Positions 51,257 to 61,055 of a DNA stretch of 64,000 bases are shown here, piece by piece. Where the stretch lies: the NCBI GenBank assembly GCA_965116695.1, contig OZ220706.1, forward strand, positions 682,001 through 746,000, given 5' to 3'. Below the pieces are notes generated by a model, which was not told the DNA's origin, did no database searches, and saw nothing but the letters and a program-made list of their open reading frames with translations. The first letter of the stretch is position 1. Every line of letters starts with the position of its first letter. The DNA is from JAJDTT01 sp965116695 (GTDB taxonomy: Bacteria; Acidobacteriota; UBA6911; RPQK01; JAJDTT01). The position numbers and the translations under genes are program-made.

Positions 51257-51308
51257 ATCAACGCAGGATATTGGTACACGGGTGCTGTGTCGAACGTGGA
51301 CTGGTCCA

Positions 51309-51385
51309 GGCCTTTCCCCATTTTCTGGTCGTGTCGGGACAACCAGGGATGTAGGGGCGACGTGTGGGTGCCCTCTTTGGTCCTG
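51309..51385 (+). repeat. Composite two-hairpin repeat, degenerate copy
   Basis: CCCCATTTTC, a TGGTCGTGTCGGGACAACCA hairpin and GATGTAGGGGCGACG...GGTGCCC repeat the order of the element at 43741. It lies in the leader of the large propeller gene. Confidence 0.6.
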
Positions 51386-51545
51386 CGTCATGGCCCCACC
51401 CCCGGAGAAGGGCTAGAATGCTCCTCTGTCGCACTTGGTCCGGCGAGCCACGCCCCGGTCCCGTTACCACGGGAAGTTCGCCACGGAATTATTCCGAGGT
51501 CGGATTGCCGAATCCCAAGGCTCAACACTCCGCGGAGGCACCGTG

Positions 51546-54056
51546 ATGATGACGAACACCCGTTGGCTCGTGGCCACGATCCTGGTCTGCCTGTCTCTTG
51601 GACAGGATGTCCGATCCCAGGACTCGACCACACCTGTGGATCTGACCCCCTATCTCGTCCAACCGAAAGCCCAGGAGTCGGGTCCGTCCGGATTCCGGTT
51701 GACTTTCGTCGACCAGGCCAGCCACCGGCTCCAATTCCAGTACGGGACTGATGAGGCCGTCGAACTGCAAGTGTCGGTCGGGTACCCGGCGGGAGGAGCC
51801 CGAACCCTGCGCCGGCTCCTGGACCCAATCCCGGAAGACTCTCAGCAAAGTTTCGATCTGGGTCCCCTGCTGGCCCACGGCCCCTACAGCCCGATTCCCG
51901 CCTACACCCGCAAGGGACCCCAGGCCAGAAGCTGGCGTCCCTTGCGCACCGGCTGGTGGGTCGATACCCAGGACGCGGGCAAGTATCTCGTCACCGTCAT
52001 GGCAAGACGCGTGAAGGACGGCCAGACCCTGTTTACCACCGACCTGCGCCTCCCGGTCCAGAACTGGGTGGGAGCGGATCTGGACCGACTGGCCTACATC
52101 GACGACAACGCCGCCGAGATCGAGCTCTGGCTGGAGAAGGGCGCACCGGTCTCGGAACTGCCGGTGGAAGTGGATATCGTGCAAGCCCGGACCGGCGTCC
52201 GGCGATCCTCCTCCAGTCCGATCCGCCTCACCCGGGACAGGGTCCGGGTGGGGTTCGACCTCACCGACCTGGAGCCGGCGACCTATCACGTCCGGATCCG
52301 GCCCCGGATCGACGGCCGCCTCTGGGACGACGGCATCCGCCGGGCCCTCTACGTGTTCCGGAACGGGCCGCCGCCCAAACCGGAGCCGCCCATCGAGATC
52401 CCGGTGGCTCCCCAGTTGTTCCTGGACGACTTCCTGATCGACGAACAGCGGAATCTCGAGCGGGTCTTCCATCCGGCCGGCAAGCTGGACGCCCAACCGA
52501 TCGTCCGCGCGGACCGTCCCTGGGAGGGGCACGCGGTCATGGTGCCCGTTGGCTCGAGATACGAATTCAACGCGAAGGAGAATCGCTACGAACTCGAATA
52601 CATCAGCCTGACGCCCCGCCACCGGTTGCTGGCCGTCTCCAGCGACGGCGTCCGTTGGACCAAGCCGGATCTGGGCCTGGTGGAGTTCGAGGGATCCCGG
52701 GCCAACAACATCCTGGAGGTCATTCCCCGCGGAAGTCACTTGGACGCGGGCGGCCAATTCGGGGGACTGTGGGACTACCGGACTCGCGGAGTGCCCGATC
52801 TTCGGACCGCCAGCATGGTCTACACCCCCAAGACCGAGGACATGTTCTTCCTCCGGGGGACGTACCTGATGGTCCGGGACTCGGATGGGACCCGGTATCT
52901 CACCACGGAACGGCCCTTCATGCGGCATCACTCGCAGTTGGAGTCGTTGGACAATCCCAACGACAACCTGGGGCCCATGTTCTACGACGAGCGAACCGGT
53001 GAGCTGGTGTTGTACTTCGCACCGCATCCTCCGGCCAAGGGGCGGGGTCTGGTTCGCTACGACAACAAGTGGGCGGTCTCGCGGAACCTGGGACGCATGA
53101 CCACGCGAGACGGCGTGAACTGGCACCGCAGCTACATCTGGGCGCCGCCCCGGAAGCATCCCAAGCACCAAAGTTACGGAATGCAGCGGGTGAAGCAGAT
53201 CGGCGACCTCTACGTGGCGTTCTTTCCCCTCTACGACTGCGAGACGCAGCAGATGGACGTCCATATCTGGGTAAGCCGGAACGGGATCCACTGGGAGGAC
53301 GTGGGCGGCGATCAGGCCTGGATCCCCACCGGACCCGACGGCAGCTTCGATCATGGGATCGTCTACAGCCTTATCGACGGGCCGGTGGATGGGGACCGGT
53401 CCGAGGCCTTTTACCATGGCACGAATACCCTTCACTTCAATGCCTGGATCCTGAACCGGTTGCGGGGAGGGTTGGATGATCCTCCGGTGCCGGCCTCCGA
53501 GATCTTCGACGAGCAGACCTACAACGGACGGCCCTACCTGTCCCCGCCGGCGCCGGTGGGGCCTGGATGGGCCATGTACGACTGCATCTGGAGCTGGCGG
53601 CGTCCGCAGTGCAACCCGACTATGGAGGAGGTGCGGGAGGCATTCTGGGCCGAGTTGGAGAAGCACACCGGGCAGAACCGGAGCAACCACGTCGAGAAGA
53701 GCTGGGAGTACGAGATCGTACCGTTCCGCGTGGAGTTTCGGACCAATGGGTTTGCATCGAGGCGGGCTGAAGATCAAACAGGCGTGTTGACGACCCACGC
53801 CTTGATATTTCAGGGAAACCGCCTGACGGTGAACGCCGCGGCCGGCAAGGGCCGAGTGACGGTGGAGGTCCTTGACGAAGAGGGCCGCCCCCTGCCCGGC
53901 TATGCCCGCGAGGATTGTCTTCTTGAGTCCTTCGACAGCACCCGGCAAGAGGTCAGGTGGCGCGAAAAGTCGAGTCTTGCAGCGCTTAGGGACCAGCCGG
54001 TTCGTCTTCGATTTTACGTCCAGAAGGCTGATCTGTACGGATTTCAGATCCGATAG
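51546..54056 (+). CDS. Large exported propeller protein, paralogue of the 32432 gene
   Basis: 836 residues from ATG 51546 with GCGGAGG upstream (GTG 51543 is an alternative). A signal peptide ends near VRSQDS. Residues ~30-285 form an N-terminal beta-rich region. From LFLDDFLIDEQRN the protein aligns with the LFVDDYMI block of the 32432 gene, including DRPWEGHAVM and VSSDGVRWTKPDLGL, and ends LRFYVQKADLYGFQI. It is probably a five-bladed glycosidase-like propeller with an added N-terminal domain. Its catalytic status is unclear. Confidence 0.7.
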   Translation: MMTNTRWLVATILVCLSLGQDVRSQDSTTPVDLTPYLVQPKAQESGPSGFRLTFVDQASHRLQFQYGTDEAVELQVSVGYPAGGARTLRRLLDPIPEDSQQSFDLGPLLAHGPYSPIPAYTRKGPQARSWRPLRTGWWVDTQDAGKYLVTVMARRVKDGQTLFTTDLRLPVQNWVGADLDRLAYIDDNAAEIELWLEKGAPVSELPVEVDIVQARTGVRRSSSSPIRLTRDRVRVGFDLTDLEPATYHVRIRPRIDGRLWDDGIRRALYVFRNGPPPKPEPPIEIPVAPQLFLDDFLIDEQRNLERVFHPAGKLDAQPIVRADRPWEGHAVMVPVGSRYEFNAKENRYELEYISLTPRHRLLAVSSDGVRWTKPDLGLVEFEGSRANNILEVIPRGSHLDAGGQFGGLWDYRTRGVPDLRTASMVYTPKTEDMFFLRGTYLMVRDSDGTRYLTTERPFMRHHSQLESLDNPNDNLGPMFYDERTGELVLYFAPHPPAKGRGLVRYDNKWAVSRNLGRMTTRDGVNWHRSYIWAPPRKHPKHQSYGMQRVKQIGDLYVAFFPLYDCETQQMDVHIWVSRNGIHWEDVGGDQAWIPTGPDGSFDHGIVYSLIDGPVDGDRSEAFYHGTNTLHFNAWILNRLRGGLDDPPVPASEIFDEQTYNGRPYLSPPAPVGPGWAMYDCIWSWRRPQCNPTMEEVREAFWAELEKHTGQNRSNHVEKSWEYEIVPFRVEFRTNGFASRRAEDQTGVLTTHALIFQGNRLTVNAAAGKGRVTVEVLDEEGRPLPGYAREDCLLESFDSTRQEVRWREKSSLAALRDQPVRLRFYVQKADLYGFQIR

Positions 54057-54255
54057 GCAATTCGTTCGATCACCCAACCTCTGAATAGGAAGGCGATTTC
54101 CAGTCGTCCATTCCTGCGTTCGTTCGCGAATTCATTCCACCCTGCGCTCCTGCGACGACGTTCCCTATGTTCGGCGATCAAAAACCGCCGAACCTTGTCG
54201 GCCATTCATCACAGCCGGCAGTCATGGTTCTGCAGGAAAAGTGCCGGAGTACAAA

Positions 54256-54276
54256 TGAAAATGGATTTCATTTTCA
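54256..54276. promoter_or_regulatory. Fur-like operator A
   Basis: Eight-base arms TGAAAATG and CATTTTCA separated by GATTT. The arms are exact inverted copies. It lies 200 bases upstream of the porin start and resembles the ferritin-side site at 14479. Confidence 0.65.
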
Positions 54277-54318
54277 CTTGCACTCCGCCGAGATAGCCCC
54301 TACCATAGCGCACGTTAA

Positions 54319-54339
54319 TGAAATTGCATTTCATTTTCA
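54319..54339. promoter_or_regulatory. Fur-like operator B
   Basis: Arms TGAAATTG and CATTTTCA (one mismatch) around CATTT. An inner TGAAAT-TGC-ATTTCA palindrome is perfect. It lies 136 bases before the porin start; two sites in a row suggest cooperative repression. Confidence 0.65.
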
Positions 54340-54475
54340 TCGAGTAACGGAGCCGAAGAGTCTCTTGCCATGGGATCCCGTCTGAGACTCGGGGGGTCAA
54401 TGGGAGGCATGCGGAGAGCACTGCCGTAAGGGGTCTTCTCCGCTTCGGGCGGCTTATCCAAAAAAAGGTAGGCGG

Positions 54476-55990
54476 ATGGACGGGAAGAAGACGTTAGCAA
54501 GGAGCGGTGTATTGGGAACGACGAGCGTTCTGCTGCTCGTTGCGACACTTCAGGCTGCCGGACCGCCGGCGGAGAATCGAGACACTCCGGTCTCAAAAGG
54601 AGGGACGGACAGCCGTCAGATCTCCGATCCTGAGGAATTGCTTCAGATCATCGAAGCGCAACAAGAGCAGATCCACGCACTGCAGCGGGCGTTGGACGAA
54701 CTCCGGGAGCAGGTGCAGGGCATGGTCGAGCGCCGGAGCCCGGAGACGCCTGCTCCCCGCCGGCCCGGCAGTGAGTTGGCCGAGAGAAAGCCCGGTCCCA
54801 CCTTCAAGGAGAACGTCCGGGGGGACGCCGGTTCCAAATGGGAATTTTCAGGCTACGGGACGATCTTTTACGAAAACTACGACTGGGAAACTCATGCCGA
54901 CCGTCGGGCGAGAACCGACGTCGAGAGAATCCTGATTGAGGCCGAGTACCAGCCCATCGACAAGTTCAAGGTGGAGGTGGAGGTCGCTTTGGAGCATGGG
55001 GGCGTCGGCGCCGCTACGGAGTTCGACGTATTCGAGGAGTTCGGAGAGTTCGAACAGGAAATCGAAAAAGGCGGTGAGATCGAACTCGAGAAGGCACATG
55101 CCGAGATCCTGTTTTCCCGTGCTCTGAGCGTGAAATTCGGGCACGTGATCCTCCCTGTGGGGTTGTTGAACCAACGCCACCTACCATCCCAATACTTCAC
55201 CGCCGCTCGCGATGCGACGGCCAGCCCGCTCATTCCCGTCACCTGGCACGAAAACGGTGTCGGTGTTTTCGGCGAGCTGGGGCTCTTCGGCGGCACCTAT
55301 CTCGAGTATGAGGCTCAGTTCGTCAATGGCTTGGATTCGACGGGATTCAGTTCGGCGAACTGGATCCGGGGCGGTTTTCAAGAGAGGTTCGAGTACAAGG
55401 TGGCCGAGAACCCGGCCTATGTCTTCAACCTGAACGTCCACCCGACCGCGAGTGCCATGTTCGGCGTCTCCTTCTATCGCGGCAACACGGCCGACAATCG
55501 TCCCAAGGATGACGTGGACTACGACGCGCACGTCAACATCGGCTCCGTGTTCGGAACCTGGGAAGCCGGCGCGATCACTCTACGGGGGGAATATATCCGT
55601 GGAACCCTGGAAAACTCCGACCTCTTGACGCGGTCCAACCGGCGACTGTCCAACAACCTGGGAGTCGTCCGCTCGCCCGTAGCCCGGGCCGCCGAGTCGG
55701 TCTACGTCGAGTTCGGCTACGACATATCCGAGTGGATCAAGCGCGGTCTCGGCGTCAATCCCGGCCCGCTCGACCTGTTCGTTCGCTATGACCAAGTCGA
55801 CAGCATGGCCGAAGTGGAGCCGCTTGTCTTCAAGAACCCCAGATGGGACCGGGAAAGCTGGACGCTCGGCTTCAACTACCGGTTCGCTTCCGGATTCGTA
55901 GGGAAGTTCGGACATAGCTGGAGGACCTTGGGCACCGCAACGCAAAACCGCGAAAACACTCTCTCAGCGGGAGTTGCGTACGAGTACTGA
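54476..55990 (+). CDS. Phosphate-selective-type porin with N-terminal coiled coil
   Basis: 504 residues. A hydrophobic helix (about 12-25) serves as signal. Residues ~57-82 (EELLQIIEAQQEQIHALQRA) form a coiled coil, as in OprO/OprP and related trimeric porins. The rest is a beta-barrel with alternating strands, FKVEVEVALEHGG and AITLRGEYIRG, ending SAGVAYEY with an aromatic C-terminus. It would pass phosphate, iron chelates or similar anions through the outer membrane. Together with the next two genes it forms a likely iron-controlled operon. Confidence 0.82.
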   Translation: MDGKKTLARSGVLGTTSVLLLVATLQAAGPPAENRDTPVSKGGTDSRQISDPEELLQIIEAQQEQIHALQRALDELREQVQGMVERRSPETPAPRRPGSELAERKPGPTFKENVRGDAGSKWEFSGYGTIFYENYDWETHADRRARTDVERILIEAEYQPIDKFKVEVEVALEHGGVGAATEFDVFEEFGEFEQEIEKGGEIELEKAHAEILFSRALSVKFGHVILPVGLLNQRHLPSQYFTAARDATASPLIPVTWHENGVGVFGELGLFGGTYLEYEAQFVNGLDSTGFSSANWIRGGFQERFEYKVAENPAYVFNLNVHPTASAMFGVSFYRGNTADNRPKDDVDYDAHVNIGSVFGTWEAGAITLRGEYIRGTLENSDLLTRSNRRLSNNLGVVRSPVARAAESVYVEFGYDISEWIKRGLGVNPGPLDLFVRYDQVDSMAEVEPLVFKNPRWDRESWTLGFNYRFASGFVGKFGHSWRTLGTATQNRENTLSAGVAYEY

Positions 55991-56018
55991 TCGTTCCAAT
56001 CGAAAGGAGAAAAGAGAA

Positions 56019-57344
56019 ATGAGGCGTTCAATTTTAATGGTGGCAGGCTTAGCCATGCTTTGCAGTTCGTGGTCCCAGGGTCAGATCCGGCCGCCGGTCT
56101 ATTCGGTGATCACCGAGGGCACGAAGGTGACGCTCTACTGGGACGATGTCGAGGGGGCGGACGGATACCGCGTCTACTACGCTCCGTATCCGGATGCAAA
56201 CCCCATCGGTTTCGTGGACTTCGGTCCGGATGTCACCACGGTGGCTACCGACCAGCAAGAGGGCGCGCACTACTATTCCGCCGTCACGGCGAAAAAAGGC
56301 GAGGAGGAAAGCGCCTGGTCGAACATCGAGATCTTCCACGCGACGTCGCTGGATCCTGCCGATGCAAACGCCACCGAAGCTGAAATCATCTCGAATGTCG
56401 CCCAAACGGTCATCGCGGCAGACTATGCCGAACTGGAGAGACGCGCCGCAGTTCTGCTCAATACGGTCTACGCCGTCAGCTTCGACACCTCCGACGACAA
56501 CCTCCTGGAGGCTCAACAGGCCTGGCGTAACGCCCGGCGGGCCTGGGAGCAGACCGAAGCGTTCCTGTTCGGCCCCGTGGACACTGCGGGCCTCGATCCG
56601 GCCATCGACAGTTGGCCGGTCAACCGGGTCGATCTGGATGCGGTGTTGAACAGCGACAACGTTCTCACCGAGGACTTCGTGGCCAACTTGGACGATACGC
56701 TGAAGGGCTTTCACACCATCGAGTACCTGCTGTTTGGTGTCGGCAGCGCCAAGCCTGCGTCGGAGCTGACCGCGAGGCAGAAAGAATACTTGGTGGCGGC
56801 TTGCCTCAACCTGGCGTCGGCCACGAAGACTCTGGCGGATGGCTGGCGGTCTGGAGAAGGAAGTTATCTCGCCGAGTTCGTCAATGCCGGAACCACCAGC
56901 ACCATCTACACCAGCACGACTTCGGCTCTTCAGGAATTGGTTGAAGGGATGGGTATCATTGCCGATGAGGTCGGCAACGGAAAGATTGCGGACCCCTTCG
57001 ACGAGAGGAACACGGAACTGGTGGAGTCCCAGTTCAGCTACAACTCGATCATGGACTTTGCCGACAATATTCGGGGCATTGAAAACGTCTACATTGGCCG
57101 CTACCTGCACAATGACGGTCCTGGACTCGACGATCTGGTGAAGCGGACCAACGCTGAATTGGATCAGAAGATGCGCACTGCGATAACGACGGCCATCAGC
57201 GAGATTGAGAAGATCCCGTACCCCTTCAGGGACGCAATATCGACAGACGAGGGGCGCGCTCAAATTGATACTGCCCAGGAAGCGGTGATCGATGTGCAGT
57301 TGCTGATCGAAGGAGAGCTGCTCAGCCACGTGCTGGGTCGGTAG
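56019..57344 (+). CDS. Imelysin-family peptidase-like iron-binding protein (IrpA type)
   Basis: 441 residues from ATG 56019 with AAAGGAGAA upstream. A signal peptide ends near SWSQGQ. An N-terminal fibronectin-type III-like segment (VTLYWDDVEGADGYRVYYAP) precedes the imelysin core. GFHTIEYLLFG holds the Gly-x-His-x2-Glu motif of imelysins, and the helical repeat WRNARRAWEQTEAFLFGP is typical. Imelysins bind iron and are part of Fur-regulated uptake loci; most lack peptidase activity. Operators A and B upstream fit that. Confidence 0.88.
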   Translation: MRRSILMVAGLAMLCSSWSQGQIRPPVYSVITEGTKVTLYWDDVEGADGYRVYYAPYPDANPIGFVDFGPDVTTVATDQQEGAHYYSAVTAKKGEEESAWSNIEIFHATSLDPADANATEAEIISNVAQTVIAADYAELERRAAVLLNTVYAVSFDTSDDNLLEAQQAWRNARRAWEQTEAFLFGPVDTAGLDPAIDSWPVNRVDLDAVLNSDNVLTEDFVANLDDTLKGFHTIEYLLFGVGSAKPASELTARQKEYLVAACLNLASATKTLADGWRSGEGSYLAEFVNAGTTSTIYTSTTSALQELVEGMGIIADEVGNGKIADPFDERNTELVESQFSYNSIMDFADNIRGIENVYIGRYLHNDGPGLDDLVKRTNAELDQKMRTAITTAISEIEKIPYPFRDAISTDEGRAQIDTAQEAVIDVQLLIEGELLSHVLGR

Positions 57345-57379
57345 GTCCGCCGGGGACAGGCGCGTTTCGATGACCGACG

Positions 57380-58993
57380 ATGAGATTCAAGTTCTGCATC
57401 GCGACAGTCTCAATTGGCATCATGGTGAGCGTCGCCGTCGCGCTCACCGGGGACGACGCGCCTGCCCTCACGGTTTCTCAAGACGGGTCTACCATCACGG
57501 CCGAATGGACGGCCGTGAGCTGGGCCGAAGGTTATATCCTCGTCTACGCTCCATTCCCGGAGTTTCAGCCTGTCCACGGTCTCGACCTGGCTTTGCGCCG
57601 CAGCCATTCGTTGCAGTTGGGAGATCTGGACAGCTACGTGATGGCCGTTTTCCCGTATCGGGAGTATGTGCGGCTCAACGCGGTCTCGAATATCGTCGTG
57701 GCCGAATTGGATCCTGCCCTTTCGGGCGGTGAAACGACCGCCTTCACTCCCACCAGCAACGCTTTCTCTACGCCGGCTCCGAACTTGTCCGATGAGGGCG
57801 GGGTACGTCACCGCGAGGGTGACAAGGATTTCGGGGCGGTTTTCGTGACGGCCCCGGCGCCGGTCAATTCCGGGTTGGGTCCCGTCTTCAATCACAACTC
57901 CTGCGAGTCCTGTCACCCGAAGGACGGGCGAGACGCCGCGCCGGAACACGGCGAGGAAATGGACACCATGTTTCTCCGTCTGAGCCTGCCCGGGTCCGAT
58001 CCTCATACGGGCGAGGCAATCCCGGTTCCGGGATTCGGAACGCAACTGTTCACCAAGGCCATTTTCGGGACGGAGCCGGAAGCGACGGTGACCGTCACAT
58101 ACGAGGAGGAGACGGTCACGTTGGCGGGCAGCGGCGTGGAAGTGAGCTTGCGGACACCCTCCCATACCGTTGAATCATCCACCGATTTGCCGGCGGATAC
58201 GTTGTTTTCGCCGCGGGTCGGACCACCCGTATTTGGCCGGGGCCTGCTCGAGGCGATACCGGCGCATACAATCCTGGCGATGGCCGACGAAGAGGATGCG
58301 GACGGCGACGGGATTTCAGGGCGCGCCAATTTTGTCTGGGATCCGGAGCAGCAGCAGACCGTGCTCGGACGTTTCGGGTTGAAGGCGAACAACCCGAATC
58401 TGCGATTGCAAGCCGCTGCGGCATACCATAACGATATCGGCATCACGTCCCCGGTATTCGTCCAGGAGAGCTCCACGGGCCAAGTCCAGGACGACCTCCT
58501 GGACGACGATCCCGAAATCGACGAGGAAACTCTTCAGGACGCGACCTTCTACGTCCAGACGTTGGGCGTTCCGGCGAGGCGCGACGTCGATTCCCCTGAA
58601 GTCCAACTTGGACAGTACGTCTTTGCTCTGGCCAACTGCCACAGTTGCCACGTGCCGGTGCTGAAGACCGGGGACTTCCCGGTCGCCGAGCTGGCCCACC
58701 AGGTGATCCGCCCATACACGGACATGTTGTTGCATGACATGGGACCGGGACTGGCCGATCTCCGGCCGGATTTCCTGGCCACCGGCAGCGAATGGAGAAC
58801 CCCTCCCTTGTGGGGCATCGGCCTGACCAAGGTCGTGAACGGTCACACTTCGTTTCTGCACGACGGCCGCGCCAGGAACCTGCTCGAAGCAATCATGTGG
58901 CACGGGGGAGAAGCGGAAGAATCGCGCCTGTTCGTAGAGGATCTGTCCAAGCGCGAACTGGATGCCCTGCTGGCGTTTCTCAACTCGCTTTAG
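57380..58993 (+). CDS. Di-haem oxidoreductase family protein (DHOR, DUF1111), IrpB-like
   Basis: 537 residues. A signal peptide (about 1-23) is followed by the same kind of fibronectin-like segment as in the imelysin (TAEWTAVSWAEGYILVYAP). Haem sites are CESCH (about residue 175) and CHSCH (about residue 420). GVPARRDV, QLGQYVFALANCHSCH and MGPGLADLR match the DUF1111 family, whose genes commonly adjoin irpA-type imelysin genes. The protein is periplasmic and probably handles iron redox state during import. It is 35 bases behind the imelysin gene. Confidence 0.88.
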   Translation: MRFKFCIATVSIGIMVSVAVALTGDDAPALTVSQDGSTITAEWTAVSWAEGYILVYAPFPEFQPVHGLDLALRRSHSLQLGDLDSYVMAVFPYREYVRLNAVSNIVVAELDPALSGGETTAFTPTSNAFSTPAPNLSDEGGVRHREGDKDFGAVFVTAPAPVNSGLGPVFNHNSCESCHPKDGRDAAPEHGEEMDTMFLRLSLPGSDPHTGEAIPVPGFGTQLFTKAIFGTEPEATVTVTYEEETVTLAGSGVEVSLRTPSHTVESSTDLPADTLFSPRVGPPVFGRGLLEAIPAHTILAMADEEDADGDGISGRANFVWDPEQQQTVLGRFGLKANNPNLRLQAAAAYHNDIGITSPVFVQESSTGQVQDDLLDDDPEIDEETLQDATFYVQTLGVPARRDVDSPEVQLGQYVFALANCHSCHVPVLKTGDFPVAELAHQVIRPYTDMLLHDMGPGLADLRPDFLATGSEWRTPPLWGIGLTKVVNGHTSFLHDGRARNLLEAIMWHGGEAEESRLFVEDLSKRELDALLAFLNSL

Positions 58994-59183
58994 CTGCCCC
59001 GGTCGTCAACGAGTCTGCCGTCGAGGCCGGATTCGTAGATCCAGCTCGAGAAGAACACTGCAGTCGGCGGGGATGCCAACCCTTCCGGAAAGGTCGCGGC
59101 ACGCACGGGCCTGAACCACCGCAACCCGGATCGGTCCATTACGAGATGGCGTAGAAGGAGAAGTATCAAGAGGAGAGACAAAG

Positions 59184-59549
59184 GTGGGATTAGAGGTGGA
59201 AAGCGTTAGTGTGAAGATCATGTCTCGGCGTGTCTGGACGGTGGAAGGCAAGGGTCTGGATGAGTCGCAGTCGTGGAGTTTTGACCATCGGGAGGACGCC
59301 GAGTGGTTTCGAGATGTGGTACGGGAGTACTGGAATGCCCAATGCCCGAAATGTGGCATGGAGAATATGTTGGGCCTTGATGTGAGTGGTGAACATTTGT
59401 ACGGATGGACCGTCTTGGTTTTCTGCGGTTACCACACATGCAGCTTTGCCAAGAGTATTGTCTCTTTCGGCGACCCGACCCGTGCCGTCGGGGACCCTTC
59501 CGCCAGCCGGTCGTCGAACGGATTCGAGCAAGTTTCGAAGAGAAGATAG
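59184..59549 (+). CDS. Small protein with one Cys-x2-Cys pair
   Basis: 121 residues from a GTG with AGGAGAG upstream. A CPKCG pair could start a zinc ribbon; two further cysteines (FCGYHTC) may complete it. The N-terminal half has RVWTVEGKGLDESQSWSFDHR, a WW-like or strand-rich piece. The last ~20 residues are low-complexity and border the pseudogene of the propeller protein. I recognise no family. Confidence 0.5.
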   Translation: MGLEVESVSVKIMSRRVWTVEGKGLDESQSWSFDHREDAEWFRDVVREYWNAQCPKCGMENMLGLDVSGEHLYGWTVLVFCGYHTCSFAKSIVSFGDPTRAVGDPSASRSSNGFEQVSKRR

Positions 59550-59589
59550 CAGTCCGCTTCTCCCCACCTATCTTCCTGTCTCCAACTGC

Positions 59590-60452
59590 ATCCGCAACCG
59601 ATCGTCCGCGAAGACCGGCCCTGGGAAAGGCACGCGTTCATGGTGCCCGTTGGCTCGAGATACGAATTCAACGAGAAGGAGAACCGCTACGAACTGGAAT
59701 ACATCAGCCTGACGCCCCGCCACCGGTTGCTGGCCGTCTCCAGCGACGGCGTCCGTTGGACAAAGCCGGATCTGGGCCCGGTGGAGGAGGGCCGGTCCGA
59801 GGCGTTCTACCACGGGACGGATACCCTTCACTTCAACGCCTGGATCCTGAACCGGTTGCAGGGAGGGTTGGATGATCCTCCGGTGCCGGCCTCCGAGATC
59901 TTCGACGAGAAGACTTATAACGGACGGCCCTATCTGTCCCCACCCGCACCGGTGGGACCGGGATGGGCCATGTACGACTGCATTTGGAGCTGGCGGCGGC
60001 CGCAGTGCAATCCGACCATGGAGGAGGTGCGGGAGGCCTTCTGGGCCGAGTTGGAGGAGTACACTGGACAGAACCGGAGCAACCACGTCGAGAAGAGCTG
60101 GGAGTACGAGATCGTGCCGTTCCGCGTGGAGTTTCGCACCAACGGGTTCGCGTCGAGGCGTGCTGGGGAGCAGGAGGGTGTGCTGACGACCCACCCGCTG
60201 ATCTTCCAGGGGAGCCGAATAACGGTGAGCGCCGCGGCTGGTGGGGGTCAAGTACCGGTAGAAGTCCTGAACGAAGGGGGCCGTCCCCTGTCCGGCTACA
60301 GTCGGGATAAGTGTCAGTTGCCAGCCTTCGACAGCACCGAGCAGGAGGTAACCTGGACCGGGAAATCAGATCTGGCTGAGTTACGAGGCCAGCCGGTTCG
60401 CCTCCGATTCCACCTTCAGAAGGCCGATCTCTATGGATTTCAGATCCCATGA
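59590..60452 (+). pseudogene. Internally deleted copy of the 51546 propeller gene
   Basis: The DNA aligns closely with the 51546 gene from CAACCGATCGTCCGCG (52496 in the full copy) to the end. Around 59786 it jumps: RWTKPDLGPVEEGRSEAF joins residues that are separated by about 700 bases in the full gene (about 52688 to 53391). The joint keeps the frame, so 270 codons remain open from ATG 59640. The signal peptide, N-terminal domain and half the propeller are missing, so it should not fold. It marks a segmental duplication followed by deletion. Confidence 0.85.
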
Positions 60453-60515
60453 ATCGTATGTGTTAGAGGAGGAGCGTTTCTGCATAAGCACCTCCACACT
60501 ATTTGCAATGGTGGG

Positions 60516-61055
60516 TTATATAGTGCGCGGAGACCAACCCAGATGGGATTCAATTTCTCTACGACCGACCGTATCAATTTGTAATGGCGCCCGTTCGATA
60601 TATTCCTTCGCAATATCCCGTTTTGGACCCGTAAGATTAGAAAGGTATTTGACGACGTCACTGCGGGATATGTTTGGACGTAGAGCTGTCCACACCACGT
60701 GGTCAATGCTCCGGGACTCAGCCCATGAACTGAGACCAACAATGGTGCTTGACGGAAGTTCTAGCCTATTCTGGGTTCGGTTGTAGTGTCCTATCAATCT
60801 CTCTGCGTTGCCATGTTTGATACGTTCGCGAGCTGCTAGTTCTTTCTTTGCTTCATGCGGCGTTTCAACGGTCATGAGTGTCCACAAACTGCGAACGAGT
60901 TGTGCTTTGGGGTGCAGGACAAGAGTAATGCGACCGTCACGTGATCTGCGGGTGAACTCTGCTCTCAATAGTGGTCCATCCATATGCCATTGCCGATGGA
61001 TTGGTAATGCGCGTGGATTCCAAATAAGAGAACCCCAACCTAAACATGCAATCAA
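60516..61055 (-). CDS. Gamma-glutamylcyclotransferase-like protein
   Basis: 179 residues. An in-frame TAG directly precedes the TTG start at 61055, so no longer form is possible. ACLGWGSLIWNPRALPI resembles the YGSL(I/V)W(N/D)P phosphate-loop-like motif at the N-terminus of ChaC/GGCT-fold enzymes, but the catalytic Glu region is not clear. Members cyclise gamma-glutamyl amines or act on glutathione. The gene has lower GC than its neighbours and stands alone. Confidence 0.6.
   Translation of the reverse strand: MIACLGWGSLIWNPRALPIHRQWHMDGPLLRAEFTRRSRDGRITLVLHPKAQLVRSLWTLMTVETPHEAKKELAARERIKHGNAERLIGHYNRTQNRLELPSSTIVGLSSWAESRSIDHVVWTALRPNISRSDVVKYLSNLTGPKRDIAKEYIERAPLQIDTVGRREIESHLGWSPRTI

Larger units (their letters stand above)
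54057..54475. other. Regulatory region upstream of the porin-imelysin-DHOR locus
   Basis: 420 bases without a gene. Two 21-base Fur-like sites (54256, 54319) are listed separately. A run AAAAAAAGG lies about 15 bases before the porin start. Confidence 0.5.

Noticed and set aside
51522..54077. 851-codon minus-strand open frame
   Set aside because: It is the antisense shadow of the 51546 gene; His/Val/Asp-rich composition, no domain, no ribosome site.
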